From NCBI GenBank assembly GCA_014529385.2, contig CM043950.1, positions 80,924,343 through 80,988,342 on the forward strand: a stretch of DNA of 64,000 nt. Direction: 5' to 3'. Of this stretch, positions 11,749-22,837 are shown one piece after another. Numbering within the stretch: the first letter of the stretch is position 1; each line of letters begins with the position of its first letter. The stretch is from Adiantum capillus-veneris. Its lineage: Eukaryota > Streptophyta > Polypodiopsida > Polypodiales > Pteridaceae. The notes under the pieces are model-generated. The model was given only the letters and a program-made list of their open reading frames with translations, was not told the DNA's origin and searched no databases. The translations under genes were made by a program, and so were the position numbers.

Positions 11749-14166
11749 ACATTATATAGACCTATGATGGAGGATATTCTAGTGAGTTTCTTGTGCTAGC
11801 CCTTCGTGAGGATCTCCCAAACACCCTTGAGCTACCACACACTTTATCATTATACTTTTTTGATGGTGGACCCCTTTATGTTGATGAGGATTGGAGGATG
11901 TACATGAGTGAAAGAGCCATATTTGGAGAGTATCCTACCTCTGATACAGTCAATGCTTTCCCACAAAATTCCTTTTGAGGTACCTATAGGAGCATTTACG
12001 ATGGGGATACATATGCATTGTTATGTTGAGGACCCTATTTTTGTACTCCATGTAGCACAGTTGAGCCTATAGTAAACCCTATGATCACACTGTCTACACA
12101 TCTGCCGACATGACTTAGATCACCTCCAAGATTCACATCATCTAGACCATTTACCATACACACATCTATTGAGATCATGGCAGAGGCAAGGGCAGATACA
12201 AATCATAGGAGCGAGAGCCTTACTAGTGCGCCACCAGACTTACCATGCACAGAGACATCCATATCACGTTCCTTGATTGCTACTAGTACACACGCTAGAG
12301 AGGTTATAGAGAATGCACCACATACCACAAGAACACCGTCCACTGTGATTGCTCGAACATATGCATCAGATGTGCTGACGAGACATCTATCACCACCTAA
12401 AGACACCACGCAGGAACCACTTGAGCATAGAGATTTCATATGTGCAGAGAGCCCCATATTGAGCTTGTGCTACATTTCTTAGTCTACAGAGGATTCATGC
12501 CTTGGTTTATTGATCTTGATGGACATTCCTACACTAGGGACACCTTCTTGGATGACATTGACCCTTTGATGCGAAAGATAGTCAGAGTTCAGAGATGTCT
12601 TGGTTTGACTGAGTTCTTTACTGATGAACTCAAGGGCACATATATTCCCTTCCGATCATCCCATAGGATGTTGTGGACAGAGCACATGATGTTTGTTTGG
12701 ACAACTAGGTACATCCTAGGATAGTGTAGTTACATAGACTAGAGCACACATTGACATATACTAATGATTGTGGACGTAGATATTGACAAGAGCAGACCAA
12801 AGGACGTTTTGAGCTAGCCATGAGCATTATGGTATATCTTGTTGGAGATCCTCGCAATTGGATTTATAGGGACACATATGGCACCCGATACTCCATGATG
12901 ATTGGATTGCCCTATTTTCCATGGCATGGATAGGATCCTATAGAGATGATCACACGTAGTCCACGGACACTTTCTAGACAGACTTCCCCTGCCACGTCAC
13001 CTCCCAAATCTCCATCACACAAACAGATTTTGCCTTAGATAATAGTTGATTAGTTGAGGTCTAGAGTGATTGAGATGAAGGAGATGAATTCCTAGATTGG
13101 CAGAATGAGTACACTAGAGAGCACTACCATAGAGCCACCTAGAGTGACTATTCTAGAGGTTGCTACTTGTTCTACAAAGTATGTAGAGACTAGTGTGATT
13201 GTTCCTACACCAGAGACAAGTCGTGTGCTAATAGAGATGGATAACATGTTAGATTCTACATGGGTTGATGATTCTAGTGCACCTATTATAGAGGTAGATG
13301 TACCACCAGAGCCTACATTTGAGGAGATTGCTGACGCATGTGACCATGATAGAGTTGCATCACATGAGGCTATAGTTCTGAGAAGCGACATGAGTCCTAC
13401 AACTAGAGATGAGCGACACTGGTTAGGCACCACTACTCTACAAATAGATAGACCCATCCTAATCTTATGTGGTGAGAGGATGGGATTGTGCATATTTCAT
13501 TATTTGAGCTGATCAAGTTTCTTTGAGAAACTCATGCGCTTTTCTCAAGATCTCCCACACATCAGCTAGTGTGAATTATGCCTAGCCCAGACATGCAAGG
13601 ATCCTTTAGAGACTAGTATGATGCAATGTACTTACCAATGTTTGAGATTGACTTACGGACTATAGAGGCTTTATCATGACAAGTCCCTAGATATGCATAC
13701 CCATCCGACATTGGTAGAGTTGTATAGACTTGAGTCGACAACATAGATATATGTTGACAACTACGGATGTAGGTACACACGAGAGTCTAACACATCTGGC
13801 GAGCTACCTCCGAGTGTGAGAGTCATGCTTATGATTGATTGAGATCATCAATAGTAAGTATAAAGAGGCCCTCATCATGCCATTTATTTTCTAACTGTAG
13901 GATTGCGATGCATACCTAGACCATTGATCAATCGAGCACGTTATAGAGCTAGAATGCCTATGATAGCTCCAACCAACACATGTCATAGATCACCTCCTAG
14001 ACCCATGAGTGATAGTGATCCTCCACGAAAGATTCCTAGGACTATGCCACACCCAAATGTAGCTCCAGATCTTAGCCTACCATAGAGTGAGTTTCATAGC
14101 TTAGATTAGTATGAGACTGAAGACATAGAGAAGACATGTGTTTCTCACCATCTTGATACGCAAAAA
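11746..14166. other. Unclassified decayed sequence with weak ORFs
   Basis: No known family was recognised. Several plus-strand frames have sensible composition: 11793-11978, 12177-12482 (Ser/Thr/Pro-rich), 12440-12724 (LVYRGFMPWFIDLDGHSYTR) and 13105-13512 (Ser/Thr/Val-rich). They are interrupted by stops and could be pieces of one old element gene. CpG is scarce and TAG stops are frequent, as expected of old methylated repeats. Confidence 0.35.
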
Positions 14167-14930
14167 AGTGACACGTTATTTATTGATTCACCTACAATGC
14201 AGCCACATCATACAAATTCTCCCACAGAGCCATCTTTTATTGAAAAGACATGACCACGTTCCCCGATCATAGAGCGGGCAAATACAACTTGTGAGACATT
14301 TTCACATCAGGTTCCTATAGACCACGTTGACAAGACCACAGTAGAGGCCACACCACAAATAGCAAAGACATTAGAGCCTAGTTTGGCCTCTACTCCCTAG
14401 TGTAGTGCTACTTTAATAGGGAAATGACAGATTCTAGCCATAGTTCGACTCATAGAGCTTACCATAGGACTATACAGGTTTATGTTCCTCACAGAGAGCT
14501 TCATGATAGATGTTTGTCTAGTGATGACACACTTGTGTGGATAGCATCAAAGTGACACATTATTGATTGATTCATTTACAATACAGACACATCATATAGA
14601 TGTTCCCACATAGCCATATTTTCTTGCAAAGACACGACCACATTCCCCAATCATAGAGTGATATGACTTGTGAGACATTGTCACATCAAGTTCCTACAGA
14701 CCACATTGACGAGACCAGAGTAGAGGACACACCATAGATAGCAAAGACATCATAGCCTAATTTGGCCTCTACACCCCAATGTAGTGCTACTTTAATAGGG
14801 CAACGAGAGATTCTATCCATAGCTTGACTCGTAGAGCTTACCATAGGACTAGACAGGTTTATGTTCCTTGTAGAGAGCTTCATGATAGATATTTGTCTAG
14901 TGATGACACATTTGTGTGGATAGGAAGCCA
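14167..14930 (+). repeat. Diverged 383-bp direct tandem duplication
   Basis: AGTGACAC at 14167 and again at 14550 begin two head-to-tail copies. The copies share landmarks such as GCCTCTAC, AGTGCTACTTTAATAGGG, AGCTTACCATAGGACTA and TGTCTAGTGATGACACA in the same order. They differ by many substitutions and small indels, so the duplication is old. The second copy stays open across 14824-15123, but no product is recognised. Confidence 0.88.
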
Positions 14931-16013
14931 TAGAGCACATGATGCATCACACGGATGGCTAGCTTCTAAACAGTCACTAGAGGCACATGGATTTTATAAG
15001 GGACATAGGCACATTTGGATTCCTAGAGGTGGTGTAGTAACAGACTCAAGTGCTCATAGTTCTTTTATGCTTCCTAGAGAAGATACATTGCAACAGACAT
15101 TTCTAGTAGAGGGACCACGATAGGATACTAGATGTTCACGACGATGATAGTGTCCATCTACTATGAGACAGTCTAGACCCAGTGTTAGACAAGCTAGACA
15201 TTCATGACCACATGTGAGGAGAGATCCACATCATTCATTGAGACATCAATGACATTGAAGATCTGGCTACCAAAGAGCCGACCACCTGACACACCACACA
15301 TAGCTCACTTGAGATTTCCAATGACCATGCCATTGACTTAGAGCTATGCAGGAATCATCAATTGAGGGACCCTGAGTCACAGAGCTCATTGATCACACAG
15401 TCACAGGATGATGTCATCCCTAGACCCATTACTTGTCCTACAAATCTTACTATCCATATATCTAGGTGCTAGAAAGTCAATGACCATTAGACAAAGAGCT
15501 AGGAGATTGTAGATTTTATTGTTTGGAGAGATTTTTCATATCCCTTGTAGTTGCATTAGACCCCTACTTGTGTAGATTGACTCTGGTGCACTTGACACAT
15601 GTACGTATACCTTGACAGCAAAAACCCTTCTTGTGAGTAGTGAAAGCTTTTGGAGCACTCATGCTATATGTTTTTCTCGCTACACTAACTCCATGAAGAA
15701 CCCATCAATACTCTTCTCTCGCACCGCATCTTGTTTAACATGCATAACTCTGTGCAAGCATATAGATGTCCCATCATTGGACATATACATCAGGCACTCT
15801 TTTTTATTCCACCCATGCACTTACACAAACAAATGACGATGACCAAGCGGAAACAGGTTTTATAAGCCTTTGCTCAACAACAATGGCTCTGACTTCACGC
15901 TACTAACACTTATACATGTATATCAAGCCCATACTAGTAGCCATATGGCCATATGTACTTTAACTCAGCATAACTCTATAACATCAGAACCTAAGTACAT
16001 ATCGCCTCCCATT
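14931..16013. other. No recognised feature
   Basis: The tail of the 14824-15123 frame and AT-rich, ORF-poor sequence. I see no domain, RNA gene or repeat here. Confidence 0.4.
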
Positions 16014-16060
16014 TAATTAGGTGAAAGCATGTTAACCTGTCATGCTCTTTCATGTCCCGG
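16014..16060 (-). repeat. Inverted copy of a subterminal transposon motif
   Basis: GGTGAAAGCATGTTAAC followed by TGTCATGC is the reverse complement of the sequence at 18883-18915, and matches in part the reverse complement of 21175-21205. It sits just outside the first quasi-palindrome array, which suggests a transposon subterminal region. Confidence 0.6.
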
Positions 16061-16480
16061 ACAATGCTAACTAGCAGAATTTTGACATATGCTAACTAGT
16101 ACAATAACTTGAGCTACATCTCCAAGATCTATGACATATGACTGATTAGCATACTTTGTTTCTAATTGGGAAACTCTCTATGCTAGATAGCATGCATAGT
16201 TTGTGCTAACTAGCATAGAAGGTATGCTTATTAGCATACACAGTACGCTAATTAACATACAAAAAATGCCAACTAGTATTCACAATATGCTAGCTAGGAT
16301 AACTAGCTATGCTACCTAGCATACACAGGATGCTTACCACCATGACAATGTATGCTAGCTATATCTCATAGTATGCTAACTAGCATAACTAGGTTTGCCA
16401 ACTACCATACACAATATGCTAGCCACCATACCCACTAAGATAACTAGCATACCTTCTATGCTAACTAGCATACACAGGGC
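16061..16480 (+). repeat. Array of degenerate TATGCTAACTAGCATA repeats
   Basis: Fifteen or more degenerate copies of the 16-bp quasi-palindrome occur, with the CTAAC orientation on the plus strand, spaced roughly 20-21 bp or in multiples. The arms TATGCTA and TAGCATA are inverted repeats around a 2-bp centre. Related arrays lie at 19420-19792, 27475-28380 and 33270-33720. Confidence 0.85.
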
Positions 16481-17029
16481 TAGTGTAGGAATCAAGGCTG
16501 GATAACTGTTCCTTAACATTATCTTACCAGAACTCTGTGTGATTGGAGGTCCTTGCCCTGTGACCTTGCCACACCATTCAACCGGTATCCTCTATTGGCA
16601 GGTGGAAGCTCTACATTTGGTCCTCAGGGAGCATGCATCAAACAAAGTAGATTAGGTGATAGGTATGCTCACATGACATTTTGACCATTGCATTGATTTT
16701 GTGTACTTCTAGTGTGGCAGACCACAGCCAGTACACTTGTTGCTTGTTGTCCCATCGCGTACCCCTCCTATACACTCTGTAAAAGTGTTCATAGCTATCT
16801 TGCACAGGATAGTGGGGATGAAGGAACCTTGTATCATCCTACTTATCTGCATGAGCAGCTGCAATTGACTTTTGCAGGTGTGCACTTTCACTTCCTGCAC
16901 CTACACATTAATCTACAAACCAATCAAAATAGAAGCATGGTAAGTACATAGGATAGTTGTGCACATATTCAAAACATAAGGTTCAATCACAAAAACCATC
17001 GGCACTTACACAAAGACAGGTTATGTCAA
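16481..17029. other. No recognised feature
   Basis: Short frames on both strands (16709-16951) overlap one another and match nothing known to me. This stretch separates the array from the accessory gene relic. Confidence 0.4.
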
Positions 17030-18327
17030 TATCAACACCAATAGGGCCTCATTGTGAGGAAACCCCAAACCATCCAATGTCTCTTTTAGTGTCTCGATCT
17101 TTACCTTAAGCTCTATTTCTCTCCTTGCATCCACACTGTCAGTGAGGCATAAACACCGCAATTCATTCTCAGCATCATGAAGCTTCTATCTCATAGCAAA
17201 TACTACAAGGCTGACCATATCATGGATTTCTTTCAGAAACCTCGCAGCTTTAAGCTCCTACCCTGCATTCTTGAGCTGTTGTTTAGCATCCTGCAGAGTC
17301 GATTTATGAGATGGTCACTTGCACTCATGATGTGCTGCAAATCAGAGCGCCTGAAATACGATAGGCTTGTTGTCACTTTGTGAGAGCTGTTAATAGAGAG
17401 GGGTGTTGCCCTCGTAGCAGAAACAACATTTGGAGCTAGTTGGCCAACGCAATCGTCCTTTGTTGTCGCGGAGTCCTCCTCTGTTTTTTGACTTGAGGGG
17501 TGGATATTACGCACCCTCCACTTTTCAACATGGGCATTGTAGTATCCTTTTTCTCGAAGGTCCTACAAATGCTGGACAACAAACTCAGCCCAGTTGAACT
17601 ACATGATTGAGCCACTTTCAACTGCCACTGGACTGAATTGTTTTACAAAACCCTTCAAAAATGCTGAATTAATTTCCATGTTGGTGGGGGCCTTCTGGTA
17701 CACCTTGTAGTGCAGTTGAAGTACTTGGTCGTACATGTCACTATGAATGCTACTGCATTTGAAGCGATATTTGCTGCAATCCTTCACCTCTTTGAATACA
17801 CTGAACCACTCCCCATCTGTAATCTGCTCCCACTTCACCAATTTGGGGTTGATACCGTGCATGGAGAGGCCATAGACAATATCAAACTCTTCTACTGTTA
17901 CACAAAACTTTCCTTGAATTGGGATGTTCAGCTTGGGAGCTTTCCATCGGCCTGCACACCACACAGGATTATAAGATTAAAACCTTATAGAACCCCACTA
18001 GAATATGGATGTCAAGTAATTTCTACGCAGGAAATTGTGTGGGCTCTCCTTAGATTCATTCATCTAAGCATGCACCTTGAATGCCTAAGGAAATGCACAA
18101 ACACCTGATCAGTGTGAGAGAATCCACAACAAGATTTCATCCAAGGGCTACTGCAAAAACAAGCATATAAGCTGAATGCATGTTCCTCTATGTTGATTGC
18201 AGCATATGCTTAGCAACACAATTTTCTCAACTAGTCTATTAGTGAATCCTCTCACCCAAGTTGAGGACTACTGGAGAAATGTGTCACGATTTGCTTGATT
18301 TACAACTTCCAAATGTGGCCCCCTCAT

Positions 18328-18385
<58 letters not shown>

Positions 18386-18683
18386 TTGAGTCCTGCTTCC
18401 CCTTCCCTGCATGAATGTACTTTGACATTGGGGATCCTTGGGATTTAGAAGCCTTCAACCTTTTGCAGGACGGAGGAGAAGCAATAGAACCTTTGCCCCT
18501 CGACTTCCTTTTCGGTAGAGTACTGTCAAGAGAGCTGTTGGAGGTGGTTGGCTCCAGTGATGATCTATCCTCCACTTGGACTGACTGTTGGCCTTTGACT
18601 GTAGACCTGCTTGTAGCTCGTAATCTCTTTCCTCCCTCTCTCTGAATTGTGGCCCCTGCACCATGCTTCCCTCCATGCATCAT
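17030..18683 (-). pseudogene. Relic of a coiled-coil, basic accessory gene
   Basis: The minus strand carries a plausible multi-exon gene. The N-terminal part (18683-18390) is basic and Ser-rich with GKGSIASPPSCKRLKASKS. The central part (17964-17600) is a well-composed frame with FCVTVEEFDIVYGLSMHG and SAFLKGFVKQFSPVAVESG. It continues in frame past stops to WAEFVVQHL, then KWRVRNIHPSSQKTEED. The C-terminus (about 17300-17035) is heptad-like, with LQDAKQQLKNAG, REIELKVKIETLKETLDGL and two stops. I do not recognise the family. Its place beside the transposase relic and arrays suggests a second, TnpA-like protein of the same DNA transposon, but that is inference. Confidence 0.45.
18331..18382. 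repeat. (AG)26 microsatellite
   Basis: A pure AG run of 52 bp lying inside the accessory gene relic, at the 3' edge of its basic exon. Confidence 0.97.
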
Positions 18684-19419
18684 GACTACACCACTACCTC
18701 AATGTAACGATTGAGCTTAACTGTTTGAGATTTAAAAAAATATTACAATTCATTTTTTTGAAGTCCAAGTATACACTTTGTATAGTTCATGATGGTGGCC
18801 CACACACTTGAAAAAACATGATTGTCCTATCCATGCATTATGCTTACAAGATGTGCTTGTTGGCATATGTTAACTAGCACAAAAAGCATGACATGTTAAC
18901 ATGCTTTCACCCTATAGAAACTCTGCATTTTCCAATTTAGTGATGCTCATAGAGACGTTGCAAGACCTTAAATAGAGACGCCTATAGAAACACCCGAGAA
19001 TAAATTTTTTTGGGTGGCAAGGCATTCATTGCATTGCCACCCCATCAACCATATTGAACATAAAATTTCGAGAATAAAGATGCAAAACTAACAAAGTATC
19101 TCAACGAAAGTGAATTGACAAAATTAATACAATGACAAAATTATACACATCATAGTCAAAAACACTTGATTGTTAAGCTTTGACCAAAATGTAATAGTTA
19201 TAACACAATTTTCATTATTGAGAAAATACATCGTTGACCAATAGTAGTTACAAAAATGACATACACACGTCATCTCATTATAAATATTATGAGAAAAGAA
19301 AACTAGTGCTATCTAGCTACGACTACATTGACGTCGACTAATCCGACGTCTCATGGCATCCAAGTGGCATAGTTGTTGGATTTTCCACAAAAAAAAAACT
19401 TTTTGTAATTGTAAAATAA
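18684..19419. other. Non-coding, with a second subterminal-like block
   Basis: No coding frame. At 18876-19010 the sequence resembles 21165-21300: both have a TTAACATGCTT block, then CACCCTATA or CTACCCTATA, then repeated AGAGACGC and ATAG motifs. That is the style of CACTA subterminal repeats, so a second transposon end may have been here. Confidence 0.5.
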
Positions 19420-19792
19420 GTGGTGCTAACTTGCATACCTTTTGTGTTGACAAACTAGCTCTATATGCTATTTAGAACTCAAGTCTTGCTAGCATACTCC
19501 ATACGCTACCTAGCAAACTCCATATGCTAACTAGCATAATCACTTTCTGTTAGACATCATACTTATCATGCAATTGAGCATACTAGGTATGTAACTAGCA
19601 TACCAGGTATGTTAATGAGAATACATTTTGTGTTAACCAACTAGCTCTGTATGCTATTTAGAACCAAATCATGCTAACTAGCATACTCCATATGCTAACT
19701 ACCACATTCAATATGCTAACTAGCACAGTCAATATGCTAACTAGCACAGTCCATATGCTAACTAGCACAGTCCATATGCTAACTAGCAAAAG
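19420..19792 (+). repeat. Quasi-palindrome array with an exact 21-bp period
   Basis: Degenerate copies from 19420 lead into five consecutive 21-bp units starting at 19688, 19709, 19730, 19751 and 19772, two of them identical. Each contains ATATGCTAACTA. The period is divisible by three, so a repetitive MLTSTVH frame appears by chance. In the orientation of the minus-strand transposase fragment, the array lies just after its exon and reads GTTAG. Confidence 0.92.
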
Positions 19793-19869
19793 TCTACAGA
19801 TCAATATTCTATTGATCAACATATACAAGTTACTATGCACTAGAGATGCAATGCATAAAATGCATAAGT

Positions 19870-20700
19870 TATGGTACAAGTATTTGATTGATCACCTGAG
19901 GCTCGTCTAGGAGGTGCACAGGGTGTTCTATGTAGCTTTTCCTCCCCATCCTCTTTCGAAAAACATCCTTCTTGTTCGGTGAAATGCGAGTCTCCACTTT
20001 CCAAAATGTGTAGACCAATTCCTTAATCTCATCTATGATAGGGCTATGACTGTGTTGCTTGTGACATACAACCAATGAAAACAATTGACCATCAACATCA
20101 GGCTTTGCCTGTTGTGATCTTGCCTTGTGCAAGGTTGGACAATTGACATTTAGAACCCTGAAAATTTTTGAAATAGGCATATTTTCCTTTGAATTCAACA
20201 TCATCTGCAATGCTCCATTCTTCAAAAAAAACTCCTCATTGGAACCTGGCTGCTTGACGGTAGCCAGTGTGCTGCAGATATTGGAGACAATTGTTGTCTA
20301 TACACATCAGTCTCCTCCTTGAAAGACTCATCATGGATCGCCCAAACATGCGGATGTTGAGAAACAAGATTCCGTATTTCCCACTTTGCTTCTGTACTAA
20401 AACCTTCAGTCCTACTCTTGAAATCTCTCACAATCTCGGAGGAGATTTTCTTTTTCCCTCATCTTTGAGGGCATGATGTTGTCGCTCAAATTTCATTTGT
20501 TTTTGCTCCTGTCGTTTCCTCTTTCTTACTCTCTCATATTCCTAGATTAAAGAAAGAGCTGGATCTTCGGAGTTGTAATTCATTGCCTTCAATGGCTCTC
20601 TTCCACTTTTTCCTGAGAAGTCTAAACATGCATAATATATTACTTACTTAAAGTCACTTAAATGTATAGTTGTCAACACTTGATGCTATAATACACACAT
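19870..20700 (-). pseudogene. Unclassified transposase, N-terminal part
   Basis: A minus-strand relic runs from a charged leader (YERVRKRKRQEQKQMKFERQ) through EAKWEIRNLVSQHPHVW and PISKIFRVLNV to VETRISPNKKDVFRKRMG and EHPVHLLDEPQ. The SPNKKDV..KR...EHP.H pattern is one I associate with a large set of uncharacterised, transposon-borne proteins in plants and animals. One frameshift near 20225 and a stop near 20550 break it. The coding sequence ends at a possible splice donor (CTCAG followed by GTGATC), and an array follows at once. The central and C-terminal parts are in other copies at 25940-26368 and 28455-33141. Confidence 0.6.
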
Positions 20701-20945
20701 ACTATGAAAAAATGCCCTCACAAAACTATAGATGTGACCAACAAAACCAATGACTTCATTTGGAGTGGGTGGACTACACATAAGTTTTGCTTACCATCTC
20801 ATTACAATAGGGCTCCATTTCCAGCATTGGAGCTAGTGGCAATAATGTTGGCTGCTAGTTCTCCATATATGTAGGTCTGTATTGGAACAAGAGAAAGAGC
20901 TTAGCTTTGACAACTCATCTCTGAGGCAGGATGCTCGGTGCAAGG

Positions 20946-20948
<3 letters not shown>

Positions 20949-21016
<68 letters not shown>
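20949..21016. repeat. (GA)34 microsatellite
   Basis: A pure GA run of 68 bp, the third and longest GA tract within 10 kb. Confidence 0.97.
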
Positions 21017-21018
<2 letters not shown>

Positions 21019-21164
21019 CCCCACGTCGTCTTCAATAACTGAAAATAGAATCACATGAGGAGGGAAAATAATTCTTTTATGGAACATTTGAAATTCAAAG
21101 GACTTGCCCATCCGTTTTCAGTATATGTTAACAAGCACAAGTAACTAGCACTTTCCGAGACAAC

Positions 21165-21392
21165 ATATTCAGTGACACATTAACATGCTTCTACCCTATA
21201 TTCGTTGCTATGCGTGTCACTATATAGAGACGCATATAGCAACATTTATAGGGATGCTTGTAGTGATGATATAGCAATGTCCTCTTTGCAACATTTTTTG
21301 TGATGCTTATAGTGACACTGGGGGGGGGGGGGAATATCCCCGTGTAATTTTGTCGCTACAACCGTCACAAGTGCACGTAACCTCTTGTAGTG
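21165..21392 (-). mobile_element. CACTA-like transposon terminus
   Basis: Read on the minus strand the region starts at 21392 with CACTACAAGAGG, the typical opening of En/Spm (CACTA) terminal repeats. It continues through repeated AGAGACGC, ATAGCAAC and GATGCTTATAG motifs typical of their subterminal repeats. A G13 homopolymer lies at 21320-21332. No partner end with the same 12 bp was found in the window, and no Tnp2-type transposase is present, so this is either a terminus of the composite element to its left or a broken end. Confidence 0.6.
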
Positions 21393-22329
21393 TGTGCTGC
21401 CTCTTGAAGCCATTCTTTTCATCTTTTTTTTTTTTGTTGAGTTTGGATTAGTTTGGATTAGATCTGTTAGTGCTACAATGTGCAAGTTTTAGCAGGTTTT
21501 GTTAGATATGTTAAGCTCTATAATGTGAAGGTTTTAGCATGTCTGTTAGTGTTAGTAGCTCTACATGTGCAGGTTTTTTGCAGTGGATAGTGTTGAGCAG
21601 GTTGTTAGTTATGTTAATGTTGCAGTGTGCGATGTTAGTTACTGTGCAATGTGTAGTGTTAGTGTGCAGTGTGTTGTAGTTGCAAGGTGCAGTTGCACGC
21701 GTTAGGCAGTCTCTGTGCGTGTGAGCTCGGTGTCCATGCAGCACAACCTTATGCACACAAAGTTTTTGTGAAAAAGTTTTAAAAAAACTAATTAAAAAAA
21801 ATGCTCGAAAAATCTGAGATCGATAAGAAATTTTGAAAAGAAAAAGAAAAATGAAAAAGCTTATATTAAAAGGAAGGGATCGAGATCATTCACCAAGCCT
21901 AGGCCCAGGCCTCAGTCCTAAATCTTACGATATAGTATGGACACTACTATATATATATATATATATACATACATACACACACACACTACCCCCTCAAGAG
22001 GAAGGGAGGGCATGTGGGACAAGTCCTTCAAGTCCTCCACCCTTTCCTTCACAATTATACCCTTGGACTTACTAAATTTAGCCTTCTTTCCGATTAGGAA
22101 AAGATTGTTTTTAGTGTTTTGAGGGCCTTAAGTAACCAAATTGGGGGTTGTAAATCACGACACATCCCTCTAACCAAGATGCTTGTTTTGAGCTATCACA
22201 CACCATATTTTGTGGCTTGGTTAAAAAAAGGACCAAGAAAGCAAAAAAAATTAACAGTAAATTTAGGTTGCAAAACACTACAAAACTAGGTGAACGGCCT
22301 TCATGGATACCCACCAACACTTCTAGGGT
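21393..22329. other. Non-coding, low-complexity rich
   Basis: A TGTTAGT-rich stretch (21500-21690), an AT-rich purine segment, an AT dinucleotide run at about 21951-21967 running into CA repeats, and no credible gene. Confidence 0.5.
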
Positions 22330-22594
22330 GTTGAGGTCACATGCACCTATGCTCTGGTTGTATGCTAGAGAACGATATAGAGAGTGTCTCCGTTTACGCA
22401 GGCATCCATTATTCCTCCAGATTAGGCTCTAGGCCCTCAGCGAGAACCCAAGGTAGTAGCACTCACGACCCACATATTGTATCTAGTGACTCTTTCTCTG
22501 ACTATGACATCATGAAAGGTTACCCGGAGAAATTTGACCCGTGGACATGAACCCAAAACCTCCTCGTTGGCAGCTCGACACCTTAACCACGCAT
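22330..22594 (-). repeat. Candidate tRNA-derived SINE
   Basis: On the minus strand, starting next to the C17 tract, the sequence shows an A-box-like GCGTGGTTAAGGT (22592-22580) and a B-box-like GGTTCATGTCC (22553-22543), 26 bp apart, with GCCAACGAGGAGG between them. That is the layout of a tRNA-related SINE head. The downstream body is unique in the window, and the 3' end and target duplication are not defined. A decayed tRNA pseudogene is the alternative. Confidence 0.45.
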
Positions 22595-22715
22595 CCCCCC
22601 CCCCCCCCCCCTTTGTGCACGTGTGTGATATATTTCAATCACATCAATCAATTAATGCATTGTATCGCCATGAAATACACACACACACACACACGGGGAA
22701 AGGGGGGGGGGGGAG
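22595..22715. repeat. C17 tract, (AC)n and G-run cluster
   Basis: C17 at 22595-22611, an AC run at about 22677-22694 and G runs to about 22713. Such homopolymers are prone to sequencing error. Confidence 0.85.
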
Positions 22716-22837
22716 GCATATAATTAGTAGCTTAAATTTTCTCATGTTAAATCTAAAGGTCGTGAAGACCTCACCTTGCATGTAACACACAACCAGTCTT
22801 GCTTGGTGGACCTCGCCATATAACATCTATAGAATAT

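Noticed and set aside
19658-19910. Seven-residue repeat protein (MLTSTVH / VSIWTVL)
   Set aside because: The 21-bp array is divisible by three and AT-rich, so both strands stay open by chance.
11477-21111. Frames rich in SLSLSL or EREREr (11477-11752, 11614-11799, 18324-18683 tail, 20833-21111)
   Set aside because: They are translations of the GA microsatellites and say nothing about a gene. Only the part of 18390-18683 outside the repeat was kept as a possible exon.
21937-22122. YIYIYTYIHTH frames
   Set aside because: These are translations of TA and CA microsatellites.
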